Assembly: GCA_021613375.1 (NCBI GenBank)
Contig: CM038709.1
Location: 38,337,656-38,401,655 of the forward strand
From: Megaleporinus macrocephalus
Lineage: Eukaryota > Chordata > Actinopteri > Characiformes > Anostomidae
DNA: 64,000 bases
Reading direction: 5' to 3'
The first letter of the stretch is position 1, and every line of letters starts with the position of its first letter. The notes beneath the pieces are model-generated. The model worked only from the letters and a program-made list of their open reading frames with translations. It was not told the origin of the DNA and ran no database searches. The position numbers and the translations under genes are program-made. This document shows, piece by piece, positions 24,152 through 35,088 of the stretch.

Positions 24152-24587
24152 CAGTGGGGCCGGCGCCCAGGGGCCCTTGAGATTAGTGGGCCTGGGGGTG
24201 GCCCTGGCCCAAAACATTTTGCGATGCCTGTCAATATTTATGATACAATATATATATTTTTCCCAGGGCCCTCCATTTTAAGGAACCTCTGACTTTTAGG
24301 GACTTTGACTCCAGGGCCTCTTGGGGGCCCTAGCCATGTTTTTGAGGCCCCTAGCCATGCTCCCTTATGAAAATGGACGAGGTGTTGGGGCACTGCTCTG
24401 ACTTTGACTACTGGCTATTAGGGGTCCTGAGAAAGAGGGAGGCATAATTTTAATGGGCCCTGGTTCTGAGAGCTCCTACCTGGGGGCCCTAGAGAAGACC
24501 AGTACATACCATTAGAGGGCCCTTGATCACGAGGGGCGCAGGTTGGCGAGTTGCCCAGGGGCCCAGACCCTCCTTAATGCATCCCTG
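24152..24587. mobile_element. GC-rich hAT-like MITE inserted in the 63-bp array
   Basis: The left end is cagtggggccggcgcccagg. The right end, read inward, is cagggatgcattaaggaggg followed by gggcccctgggca. Both begin CAG(T/G)G and share ggggccc motifs. Minisatellite sequence lies on both sides (cactaac | element | agtagagtatcagac), so the element entered an existing array. No matching 8-bp duplication is left. The interior is a degenerate run of gggccct words. Confidence 0.55.
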
Positions 24588-26351
24588 AGTAGAGTATCAG
24601 ACTATTAACACCGTGATACAACAAAAATGAAAGAGTACTGCGTGTGCAGCTCCCTTTCTCCACCTTAAATAATGAATCTAAATAGTTAAAGCTCTTCTCT
24701 GACCATCATCAATTTTCACCAGTAACGCTGATACCTTCGCAACATTTACACAGCTTTATGCTGTCATCTGCAGCGTATCTCTACGAGATGGGAAACTCTT
24801 TATGCAAACTTGTGAACACTGCCTAACAATCCAGCCTTGCTTGATCAGCAGTTGTGCTGAAAGGCAATTGTTAATCAATATCAGCCTCAAACACACTAAA
24901 CGGTCCATGTCTGCCCTCAGGCTGCGTGGTTTGTTGCCTCTTCGAGACCCTGTCAGTCATAAGCCTCCTAGCACTGGCCCCAATGATGTTGATTTGCTCA
25001 ACGTACTGTACCTCGAACCTTAATCCCAGCACCTGAATGATCAGCTTTTAGTTCTGTTAGTGTTTCTATTCAGTATCTTGGGAGTGTGGACCTATTAGAT
25101 CATTTTTGCTGTCAGCCCACATACAATCGTTACTTGTTATCAGACGAACTAGGAATCTGTACTGCGCTGTTAGCGAGCAATGAGGGTCTTTAGTCTCTCC
25201 ACAAAGACTAAATTATCTATTTTCATATCACATAATCCTGCACAAACATCAATTCTGGACAAAAATCAACCTTTCACTGAAATATATTACAGCCAATGAC
25301 TGCTGAAAGCCAAAATCCTCCATAGTTCAACTGAAGAAAATAGGCCGAAATAGGCCGAAAATCTGTTTTCTCAGGGGGCTCAAGAGAGGCTGCTGTGATT
25401 TTGATATTCCTGCTGTCTGCTCCAGTTTAATGAATGCATAGGCAGAGTGTACAGGGAAGCAAAATAGCTGATAAGAGCCTGAAATCCCTGTTGCTGCAGA
25501 GCGTTGCTGTAGGCAATCCAATGTTGGTCCTCCATCTCCATGCTTGACCTCACTTAGGTGAAACTCATCATCCATTCAGCCCCGCACCCTAATCTTCTCC
25601 TCTGCCTTCTCTTTCCTGAAATGCCAGCGATTCCCTTAGGACATCCCAAAACAAACCAACCCCAGACAGACCCCCAACATTCAGAAGGTCAAATTCACCC
25701 CGCCCCACCCCACCCCACACCTCATCGCTACTAACCTCATAACCACCAGTACCTCAGCATAGAAGTCATCACAAGAAAACCTGATACGTCAAAACTCAGT
25801 AACAGGAAACAGACAGAACATCTGTCAACCCTTAAAATACACTTTATTTAGTGAAAACACTCATCATTTATTTTATTTGCACTCCAAATCCAGCCCACAT
25901 CCTTTCATAGTGTTTCCTCTGGGTTCCATTTATGATGTTTGTGTGGTTTAATGCACCAAAAACAGTCCTAATTTATTTTATATGACCACTGTCCAACCGG
26001 TCTTTATCCTTCAGAATAAAACAGACTGTTTTCGTAACTTACTTTTTTCACACTGTTATTTAAGGGCCTAAAACCCTTTAAAGGGCCTAAAACCCTTTAA
26101 ACACGCTTTTCTTTTCTTTGTTGTTTTTTAATCAATATTAATCAAAGTAAGAGCTTAACCTTCAGAACATGTTATCTTTCCCACCTCTGGGAACTCTGAT
26201 CTCAGAACTATCATAAAACAATGTCTCAGGTGTTTCATTCTTTTCGGGAGACTCACCTTTAGTTTCTCAATGAAATCTACAGCCACACCTCCAAAGTTGT
26301 CCAGTCTGTGGATAAATATTACTGCTTAAAATAATATAATATTATTAGTAA
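24588..26351. other. Non-coding; candidate conserved elements 24680-25030 and 25320-25600
   Basis: After one leftover minisatellite unit the sequence is unique. The stretch 24680-25030 has tightly packed factor-like words (tttatgcaaac resembles a POU site; caattgttaatcaatatcag resembles HNF/homeodomain sites) and low repeat content. The stretch 25320-25600 is similar. A perfect 19-bp tandem duplication (gggcctaaaaccctttaaa twice) lies at about 26065-26102. No gene is supported. Confidence 0.35.
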
Positions 26352-26690
26352 GGGGTTGTTTTTCAGGAGGTGGGCTTGGACCTTTAGTTCCAGTGAAAAG
26401 AACTTTTAATGCTTCAGCAGACCAAGAGATTTTGGACAATTTCATGCTCCCAACTTGGTGGGAACAGTTTGGGGACAGCCAAAGAACACCTTTGGGATGA
26501 ATTTAAGCGTAGACTGAGAGCCAGGGCTTCTCGACCAACATCAGTGTCTGACCTTACAATTGGGCTCCTGGAAGAACGGTCAAACATTCCCATAAACACA
26601 ATCCTACACCGTGTGGAAAGCCTTTCCAGAAGAGTTGAAGCTGTTATAGGGTGGGCCGATATTAAACCCTATGGATTTCAAGAATGAGAT
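26352..26690 (+). pseudogene. Tc1-like transposase 3' fragment with internal deletion
   Basis: ggggttgtttttcaggaggt, aatgcttcagcagaccaaga and acaatttcatgctcccaact, then gaacacctttgggatgaatt and tccagaagagttgaagctgt, follow the second half of the Tc1 family whose 5' end lies at 13464. The stretch joining ggacagcc to gaacacc omits about 150 bp of the family sequence, including the second catalytic Asp. An apparent frame at 26409-26687 reads across fragments. HLWDEFKRRLRARASRPTSV shows the part just after the catalytic Glu. It is not functional. Confidence 0.8.
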
Positions 26691-26874
26691 GATACTCATG
26701 TGTAGGACTGTAACCAGTTTTAAACCGTAGTGTCCTCATGTGATTGAGGGAATCATAGCACTGGGAATGTATGCAGGACCGATATATCCAATACAGAAAT
26801 ATCCAACAGGTTCAGTGTCATTAAGTAAACATAGGATCAGACTGTGTTGTCTGTCCTTCTGCCCATAACATGCA

Positions 26875-26904
26875 TCTCTCTCTCTCTCTCTCTTTCTCTC
26901 TTTC
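26875..26904. repeat. (CT)n microsatellite
   Basis: About 12 CT units, then a diverged ctttctctctttct tail. Confidence 0.9.
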
Positions 26905-28010
26905 TGTTTTGGCCTCTATCTCTCACTTCCTTACCGTTTCCATTCTGTGGATTGCTACAGTGGAAAATACTGAATGAGGGACGGATGTTTCATTTCCAAC
27001 TACAAAAAAAAAAGAGCAAGGCTGAACGGAAGCGGTGTGTTCTGTTTGCCTCTCCTCCGCTCCATCCGGTACCGGGAAAAGCACTAAACGTCTCGGTCTC
27101 CTACATGCCAAACCAGCAGAAAAACAAACCAGCGAGATCTTTTCTCAGTAGAGCCTGCTTGTTTGTGTGTTCTGAACTTTCTGAGCTGGCTGCTGGGTCA
27201 CTTTCTGATTTCCGTCCTTGTTTCTGAACAAGCAATCAAGCTATGTAACATGATGGCTAAGTATTATTATAAGTGTTCATTTTTTTAGACTTTGTTAAAC
27301 ATTTCATTGGATACAGTGTGCTGTGAGCTTCAAATCTAATAAATAAACAATGCACAACAAACCATGACCCTGAAATAACAGTACTACGTTTCAGAACAAT
27401 GTGAATATTTGTGCCGTGGATCAAATGACAAGCCTCCAATATTTGTTGGGGAAAGGTGTTTCAGTACTGTCGTGCCTAAAACCTAAACTGGGATGGCGGT
27501 AAATTCATGGCTTTTGCCAAATCACGGCGCTGGGAGTAGTTCTATAGTATCCCTTTACCTTTTTCAGAGTAATTAAGTGACTGTTGTTGTTTTCTTGTCT
27601 ATAAAAAGTGAAGAATGTAAAAAAAAACAATGGGAAATATTAACTTAGACTGTCTAAACAAATACTATATGAGCTGTTTTAGCCATAAAAGACTGACTAG
27701 GATGAACATGGAGATTATATTTCCCATTATGCTGATAGTAATATACAGTAAAAACAAAAAAGTATACCAACTACTAATAACCAGATAGTGTACGTATATA
27801 TATATATATGTTCAATGATGGAACTTTACTCATGGATTTAATCAGTTTTTAGTTTAATTTATTTATATTTCTATAAAATAGATAAAGAGCACTGAGCAGA
27901 AAACAAGATGATGTGGTTTGAGGACCACCTGCTTCATCTTTGAGACCCCTGCAGCACTTCTTTTTTTTCTAGAGATGATTCCTCCACATTCCTGTATAAA
28001 AGCATAATTA

Positions 28011-28013
<3 letters not shown>
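26905..28013. other. Non-coding unique stretch
   Basis: I see no gene or named repeat. A 127-codon frame starting in the CT tract at 26844 has no recognisable domain. Confidence 0.4.

Positions 28014-28092
<79 letters not shown>
28014..28092. repeat. Long (TA)n microsatellite
   Basis: About 39 uninterrupted TA units, bounded by atgtata and atgtattta. It is one of the longest pure dinucleotide runs in the window. Confidence 0.98.
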
Positions 28093-28096
<4 letters not shown>

Positions 28097-28383
28097 TTAT
28101 GGGTTTGGCTAACAGTGTTGCACATACAATTGCACAGGTTGAAATGAAGGATGCAGGATAAATTAAATAAATTAATAGGAAAAAAAAATCTTATAATATT
28201 ACATTTCTTGGAACATAATCAAATATAATTGTAATTATAGTGTTACTGGAAGATTTTAATGAATATATTTCATAGGGAGGTTCAGTGTCAGTGAGCTGCA
28301 ACAGTCCAAACTCAATATTAAAGATGGATACATTGTGGTCATATAAATTCTAATATTATAAGTAATAATTTTATTTGAAGTTA

Positions 28384-28740
28384 GAGTACAGATCACTTCA
28401 CCTCTTGCAGAAATAGAAAAAAAAACATGTGTGCTCAGGACTTAGAAACACAGCCTCTGGCAAGTACCACAGCTTGTAAATGCTTTTTGTAGCAGCTAAT
28501 AATGGTTCAGTGTTGTTTGATGGTTTTGTCGATTCTTTCCTTAACAAGATTGCTATTTCTGTGGGGCATGGTGCATGCGCTGCAAGTCTTCCCACAGATT
28601 TTTAACAATGTTTAGCTTAGCGGACTGCGAGGACCATGTTAAAACCTTTAGCCTGAGGCAGTTTAGTGTGGAGTTTGAGGTGTGTTTAGGATCATGATCC
28701 TGTTGTAAAAGTCATATAAAGAAGAATGGTGTACCACCAT
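28384..28740 (-). repeat. Possible DNA-transposon debris
   Basis: gtggggcatggtgcatgcgc, cttcccacagatttttaaca and tttaggatcatgatcctgtt are words I associate with a fish non-autonomous DNA transposon. Related text (agctgcttgaaggagcccat, gcccaaacttttgcatcgtg) at 29400-29600 may be the far part of the same element. No termini are confirmed. Confidence 0.35.
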
Positions 28741-30365
28741 TTAAAAGTCAGCAAAATCTTTTAATAAGTCTTTTGCTGGTCTTTCTAGCAAACCTATGAG
28801 CAGTTCACTTTATAATAAGTGTCCTTATTAACTGTGTGGTTACACACGAACAACATATGCAACAACTATGTAACTACTGTAATTGCTGTAATGTAGCCAC
28901 TGTAATTGCACATGTGCATCCATTTTTTTGCCTCACTTAATTACGTAAAAGAAGTGTGTTATAACTTATATGAAGACAGTCATCATTCAGATCATCCTGT
29001 CCTGGAAAAGACACCTGGAAAAAAATGCAAATCACAAAGTACACTCATGTTATTAACACAAGACAAAAACTGCTGTTATAACAATCAATATACCCTCATG
29101 TAATTACATATAGCAAAAATAAATTGATACACATATAATCACATAATCTGTACTTCTGTAATCCATCTGAAACAGTGGCTACATCCCAAGTAGTTACATT
29201 GGTGTTGCATGTGTTGTAACTACACAGTAATAACTAAACAGCTATTATTAACAATTACTATAACGTGGGTCTTCCAGACCTCAACTTGACCTACAACTTC
29301 AATTTCTTAATTATTTATGAACTAAGAAAACAGGTACCCTGAAAATGCTTTGCTATCTTGTGTCTTGTGGTCATTCTTTTTTTTCCATGTTCACAGTGCT
29401 GGCCAGCTGCTTGAAGGAGCCCATGGCTGCTGGTTTTGTTGGGATGAGGTTTGAGGAGTATTTATAAAGCATTAAAATTGGCATCTCCTAGTCTTTCATA
29501 ACGATGAACAGGCTACAGCCCTAAGAAGCTAATTAAGGTCTGAGATATTGGTAGCTCAAATTCCTTTGCCGTGCCCAAACTTTTGCATCGTGCTCATTTT
29601 TACGCATTGTATTGGTGCAAAACAAATTAATGCACAGTTTTTGTTGTTCCTGAAAAGAATCTTTGCATGTGGATGGATTTTCTGCTTTTTTCTCCTGGAG
29701 CTGGTACTTTTGACAGAAAATTGAATAAATGACATTTAATGTAATCAGATTGTATTCCAGTTCTATCAGTCTATATAAAGGGCAGCTGTCGTTGTCAGAT
29801 AATTATTATCATAATAATAACGAGATTCCGTCCTTCTTATTGCACCCAAATCATTACATTTTAGAAGCGGATGTGGAAGCCTAGCAGGTTCGGAGACGAG
29901 CAAATCTTCTAGGCTTACCTCTGCAGCGCTGGATGGACGGCTAGATTGCTGCCTCAGGGATGATGGGCAAAAGTGACCCATCTGTCTGACCTCTACTCCT
30001 GCATAATTCAGCGGCTGCTGCAGCAGAGAGCAAACATTATTAACACTGAGAGAGAGTGTGTGCCCAGACTGTTGCCGAAAGCGACCTCTCCATCCGGCAC
30101 ATCTCACGCAAACAGAAGCAAATTAAACCTGAGAATTCACAGCAGCAGTGCATGCGCTGAAGCAAACAGAGAACATATGATGTTCAATCGAATGATCGAG
30201 GCTGAGAACTTTGTCGTCTTCACAAAAATAAAATTAATACAAGCAAAAAAATATATTAATTTAGTCACTGATATGTAAACAGATTGCTTCAGAGTGGTTT
30301 AGTGTGAAACAGCTCTTTACAGTGTTGGTAATAGTAACCAGGGGTCTACAACACAAACATATTTA
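28741..30365. other. Non-coding; candidate conserved element 29800-30160
   Basis: No gene. The stretch 29385-29660 is probable transposon debris (see previous entry). The stretch 29800-30160 is unique and comparatively GC-rich (ggatgatgggcaaaagtgac, cagcggctgctgcagcagag). A family E fragment (ttcagagtggtttagtgtga) lies at about 30287-30345. Confidence 0.3.
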
Positions 30366-30372
30366 TACACAG

Positions 30373-31091
30373 ATCAGCCATAACATTTTATTAGCTTCAT
30401 TTACCATCTTATTCGTGGACCACGACGTATGACCACAGAACCCGTACTATTGGTATTGGTGGCACAGCAGACACTGACATGGTGGTGGTGTGTTAGTGTG
30501 TGTTGTGCTGGAATGAATAGATCAGACACAGCAGTACTGCTGCTGGAGTGTTTAAACACCTCAGTGTCACGGCTGGACTGAGAATAGTCCACCAACCAGC
30601 AACATCCAGCCAACATCCTGTGGGCAGTGCCCTGTGACCACTGATCTTTGGTATTTAGTTCAAACTGTAAATACTGTTTGACCAGAGGAGGATGGGTCTC
30701 CCCTTGTGAGTCTGGTTCCTCCCAAGGTTTCTTCCTCCAGTTGAGGGAGTTTTTCCTTGCCACTGTTGCCTCTGGTTTGCTCACTGGGGGATATATGTTA
30801 TAACTGTTTTCAAAACTCTGTAAAGCTGCTTTGAGACAACATCGTTGTAAAAAGTGCTATATAAATAAAATTGACTTGACTTGACTGATAAAGGACCAGA
30901 GAATGACCAACACACACTGTGCAGCAACAGATGAGCTATCATCTCTGACTTTACATCTACACAGTGGACCTGCAAGGTAGGCATGTCTATTAGAGTGGAT
31001 AGTGATTGGACACAGTGTAGATCTATAAAGTGCATCTGTATTGTATATGAACAATGTGTGCAGATAGAAAGAGGTGGCTTTAATGTTATGG
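30373..31091 (+). mobile_element. MITE family B copy 1, interrupted by a retroposon
   Basis: The ends are inverted: ccataacattttatta at 30379 and tttaatgttatgg ending at 31091. The body carries agatcagacacagcagtact, cacctcagtgtcacggctgg and acatctacacagtggacctg, a repeat very common in some fishes. The body resumes after a 244-bp insertion at 30646-30889. Copies 2 and 3 lie at 44820-45317 and 59330-59645. Confidence 0.75.
30646..30889 (+). mobile_element. LINE/SINE 3' tail inserted in MITE B, with target duplication
   Basis: gagtctggttcctcccaagg, tttcttcctccagttgaggg and agctgctttgagacaac, then gctatataaataaaattgac, end in (TTGAC)3. This is a well-known fish retroposon tail. ACTGAT at 30640-30645 is repeated at 30884-30889 just after the TTGAC run, giving a 6-bp target duplication. 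The 5' end is truncated. A reverse-oriented copy of the same tail seeds the array at 47384-49826. Confidence 0.8.
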
Positions 31092-32272
31092 AATATGGAA
31101 TGTTGATAATGATTAAATAATGTAAAATCAGAAAACTTATATGAAACTTCTGTACATAAATTACTTCAAGTCGCAGAGTAAACGTGAGTATTATATTAAA
31201 CATCCAGCAAAACTTGAATGAAAAATATAAGATATGAATATAATAAAACATGTCTTTAAAAATGTTCATCAGACCTTTTTGAGAACTGTGTGGGTGTGGC
31301 TTATGAGAATCTTGATTGACAGCTCTCTGTCTAACGCAGCTTTTATGTGAAGCTAACTGGACGACTAAAGTCACAGATGACCAAAGGTGTGGACAAATGG
31401 AAGGAGGAACCAGCAAAGAAACCAATGGACGAAAGGACAAACAGACAGATGAATAAAGCCATAGATAAAGGAATCTGTAGGCAGCTACAGGTGAAAGATC
31501 CAGCTTGCTAGCTCTTGCCTATGCTGGGTTAACTTTAGCTTTTTCCTGACTCTGAAACAATTATATGTGGACAGGGTGAGAGATGTCAGCCTTGTGATTG
31601 GCCATGCAAATTGGGCAGTCCTAATATTGGGTATCGCTCCCTGGACTAGTGACCTGTCAATGGTGTACCCTGCCTTCGCCCAATGACGCTGAGATTGTCT
31701 CCAGCCCCGCCCTCCCCTGTGACCCCGACTAACAGGATAAAACGGAAGATGATGGATGGATATCAGTCTCTTATTAGACTTTGGGTAGATGTTAATAGGA
31801 CCTTTCCATGCAAATTTAGGGAACAGACAGAAATGTAGACTGAGATAATGACTGCAATGTGTACATTCTGGGTGATAAAGTACAAAAATACTCCTTTGCA
31901 AAATACACATGCGCTCGAAAAGAGAAGCTGGATCAAACCATTTTGCAAGGAAAGGGGGGGCTGCTGTATTTTCGTTGTTACTTGGTTTAACCATATACTC
32001 TCTATTGTTTTAACATTTTCAGCTTTTCAGAGACAAATTAACTTTAAAAGAAAAAAAGCACCCCTAAACTAAGGCTAGCTACGTCCCCGGGAACAGATGA
32101 TTAACTTAATCAGAAATAATACTGAGATTTAGGTTTAAAACAAATTATAAATGCCTAGAAATCAGTAGAATAATCTTTTTATAACATCTTACTGCCAAGC
32201 CATATTAGGACCCCTATCAAGCCGAGTCGCGAGTCAGATAAAGGTGAGTTGAGACACTAATTTAAGGCCACT
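31092..32272. other. Non-coding stretch with a retroposon tail at 31640-31765
   Basis: Frames of 219 and 169 codons on the minus strand here run through the MITE and through the tail and are not supported. The stretch 31380-31460 and the related 33930-34030 share ggacaaatggaagnangaac and gacagatgaa words, a weak repeat. Confidence 0.4.
31640..31765 (+). mobile_element. Retroposon 3' end (…GATGGATGGA type)
   Basis: gacctgtcaatggtgtaccc, tgccttcgcccaatgacgct and cccctgtgaccccgactaac, then ataaaacggaagatgatgga, match a frequent fish LINE/SINE 3' end that finishes in GATGGATGGA. The SINE remnant at 39262-39422 finishes in the same way. Confidence 0.6.
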
Positions 32273-32850
32273 GGTGTGTCCGAAATCGCTTAATAGTCAG
32301 TAGGTACTAGATTAGATTTCAGTAGGCGAGTTTTAGTAGCCACACAATCTCGGATGTACTACATCCGCCATCTTACCAACGTCCTGTGACGCAAGATGCC
32401 AGACCACCAACGTAAAAGTCCCGCTATTCATTTAAATGCCCTGTTTACTGATATCATTTTATATACTCCCTGTAACACTGAGCTGCGTCTTTGTCTCAAT
32501 ATGTACTCCACAGTGTCTGGCTGTAGCTCGGAAAAGACAAATCGGGAGGAATTGAATCATTTTCTACCTTAGAAGTAGAGCTAATTTCTGTAACGGCAGT
32601 TAAGTAGCCATAGCTACGTACACACAGCTGACGTACCGCTTGTTTTGAATTCATCTGCGGCTCAAGGTGAATCATGGGATAGCACAGTGTGCAGCGGTCG
32701 CATATATAAAAATGGCTGGTAATGCAGCAGGTTGTCTGGGCACAGTTCATCTGCTACTTGATACCTACTGAGTATTCGGACATACTAGCCGCGTTCGCCT
32801 ACTGAGTTTGCCTACTGAGTAGTAGACAAGTAGGCAATTTCGGATGCACC
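32273..32850 (+). mobile_element. MITE family L copy 1 with long inverted ends
   Basis: The left end is ggtgtgtccgaaatcgctta. The right end, read inward, is ggtgcatccgaaattgccta. Both subterminal regions repeat tagtagg/cagtaggcga words. The interior has ccatcttaccaacgtcctgt and atcatgggatagcacagtgt. A second copy in reverse orientation lies at 37455-38043. No target duplication is convincing. Confidence 0.7.
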
Positions 32851-33192
32851 CCATGTCTCTGCTGCATAATTGAGATGATGCTCAGTTAGAGACTTTCAAT
32901 GATCCTGCACTTCCTTCGCAAAAATTCACAGCGGCGACAGGAAACTGCATCCTGATTTGTCGTTCGCGATGACTTTAAGAAAGCCGAGGGCATCGAGGTC
33001 CTCGCTCGTTGACTTCAGTGCACCGATCAGTCTGTTCTATAAGACTTTAGTATTTGTACTTAATGTGTCTTTAAATAACTCAGCAGCTTCATAAATGTTA
33101 TGAATAAAACACTGTGATTGAGTGCCGGGCCGCGCTCTCAGGAAGTTATGGGCATGGGACCATCCGTCTTCCTTCACTTGATCATCAATCAC

Positions 33193-33228
<36 letters not shown>

Positions 33229-34254
33229 CTCTCTCTCTCTCTCTCTTTCTATTACAGCTTATGGTCCTCAGGGTGCAGGACGTGGCATCGGCACACACAC
33301 ACACAATTCCAAGCGGAATTATTCTCCGATCCATCTTTATGCCGCTGACAACTTTATGTGGAGACCTCTGAAGGAGAATAAATATTGAGATGGAGAACTT
33401 ATTGAAGGGACAGCGGACGGCTGTAAATTCATCTCCTGCAGGTATGGTGCTTCGCTCAGCTCCGATTTCCTCGGTGGCCGAGCTTTCTGATAGATCTGCT
33501 TCGGGCGGATCAAACTGCTTCCCAGCACTATCAGCGCGACACTGGGGAAACATTTGTGTAAGAGCTAGTTTCTTGTTGTTCATATACTGTCTAATATAGC
33601 AAATGTCTACACCGACTTTATAAATATATAAATACAGCATTTCAGTCAAATAAATAAAAAAATGGCCTGGTAAATGCAGGAGTCTCATAATTATTCTGAC
33701 TATAAAGTGGTGTAGACAGAATTTATTTAGTGGGAAGGGGTCAAAGGAGGGCTGTGGTGGTCACTTGGTGGAAATAAAGGCACAGGGATGCATCTCAGAG
33801 CCTTAAGGTTCTAATAGCTAATGAGCAGCTTGATTGACAGCTCTCTGTCCAACACTGCTGGCCTGCTTCACCCCTCATTCAGTATAAATGTCATTATTCA
33901 GCTTTATGTGACACAAACTGGACCAAAAAAGTCACAGATGGACAGACGTGTGGACAAATGGAAGAAAGAACAAACAAAGGAACAAACAGATATGCAGATG
34001 GATGGACGGATTGACGAACAGACAGATGAACGAGCAACAGATAAACAAATAAATGGGCAACAGGCTTATATAACAATAAGTAAGAAAAGTCTAGAAATCA
34101 GTCGTTATGATATTCTATCTCTCTTATCTATCTTCTCAATTCGTTTTTTTGTTACACTGTAGTGTTTAGGGCCCGTGTTGCTGTAGGTACAGAAAAAACT
34201 GTAACTGTGTTCACCATTGATTGTGTAACTGTAACTAGAAAAGTGCATTTCCTG
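32851..34254. other. Non-coding unique stretch with CT repeat
   Basis: No supported gene. A minus-strand frame of 154 codons at 33224-33688 overlaps the CT tract and has no recognisable domain. The stretch 32880-33100 is unique. Confidence 0.4.
33195..33250. repeat. (CT)n microsatellite, one interruption
   Basis: Two runs of CT units separated by aat. A short CA run follows at about 33291-33306. Confidence 0.95.
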
Positions 34255-34700
34255 AAAGAAACCAACCTGATGCAGGTTGGTTGCGCAGCCTAAGCAGATC
34301 AAGGAACAAGGGATGAATAAACAACTGGTAGAGGAGTGCGGGTAAGTGTATTTGTGGATCTGAGTGAGTACAGCAGTTTGGAGGCTGTAGGTTGAATGAA
34401 ACCATGATCTTTGGGTTGAGCCAAAAATGAATCGGGACTCTATGGGAAAAACAGAGGGATTGGAAAAATTGGCAAACAGATGAGTGTGGGTCTAGACAAC
34501 ACAACAGTCATGTTCGGGGGTCTGCCCGGAGTCAGTTTGCGCGAAACAATGTCTGTTGGTTGAGCAGAAATACCTTTAAAAATCCACTCCTATCCGGAAT
34601 CCATGCATCCAATCAAAAAGCTGTATACAAGCCCGAATCACACAATCAGATCAGACCCTCTGGAGTTGAAACAGAATTGATATCTCGAATGGAATTGATA
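34255..34700 (+). repeat. Unclassified interspersed repeat, family D copy 1
   Basis: gagtacagcagtttggaggc, gctgtaggttgaatgaaacc, ggggtctgcccggagtcagt and tacaagcccgaatcacacaa recur in the same order at 40515-41000. The two copies are about 5.8 kb apart, in the same orientation and clearly diverged. No conserved open frame or inverted end is visible. Confidence 0.65.
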
Positions 34701-34831
34701 ACTGTTGATCTGGCAGAAAAAAAAGAATAATAAGAAACAAGAATCATCGACACACGTGACTTCCAGTTTTTCCCTTCTACAGGGGGCGCCACAGCGAGTC
34801 AACTCACATGCTAGATTTGACAAAGTGTTTT

Positions 34832-35088
34832 ATGTTGAATGCCCTTCCTGACACAACCCTCGCCACGTACCCGGGCTTGGGACAACACACACTCACGCAT
34901 ACACTCACACCTACGTGCAATTTAGAGTGAGTGATCAACCTAACATGCATCTGTTTGGACTGTGGGAGGGAACTGGAGTACCCAGAGGAAACCCACTCAA
35001 ACACAGGGAGAACATACACACTCCACACAGAACGACCTGGACTGAGAATCCAACCCCGATCATCTTGCTGTGAGATGACAGTGCTAAT
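34832..35088 (-). mobile_element. DANA/mermaid-like SINE, copy 2
   Basis: On the reverse strand the order is ttagcactgtcatctcacag, the B-box-like ggggttggattctc, gtgtggagtgtgtatgttct, a tccagttccctcccacagtc-like block and agggttgtgtcaggaagggc. The A-box start is truncated. Confidence 0.75.

Noticed and set aside
23131..24217. Three minus-strand open frames with a 21-residue repeat (about 365 codons in total)
   Set aside because: They arise because the 63-bp DNA repeat is a multiple of three and one frame has no stop. There is no signal peptide, no flanking gene structure and no known domain; two of the frames run out of the array into unrelated sequence.
26409..26687. Intact 92-residue transposase-like gene
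   Set aside because: It is only the end of a Tc1 transposase joined across a deletion, with no DNA-binding domain and no second catalytic Asp.
27934..28125. Frame of alternating Tyr-Ile
   Set aside because: It is the translation of a TA microsatellite.
30781..31994. Minus-strand frames of 219 and 169 codons
   Set aside because: Both run through MITE B, an inserted retroposon tail or another retroposon 3' end. No conserved domain and no supporting splice sites were recognised.
33224..33688. 154-codon minus-strand frame
   Set aside because: It starts in unique sequence and ends in the CT repeat (Arg-Glu run). No domain was recognised.
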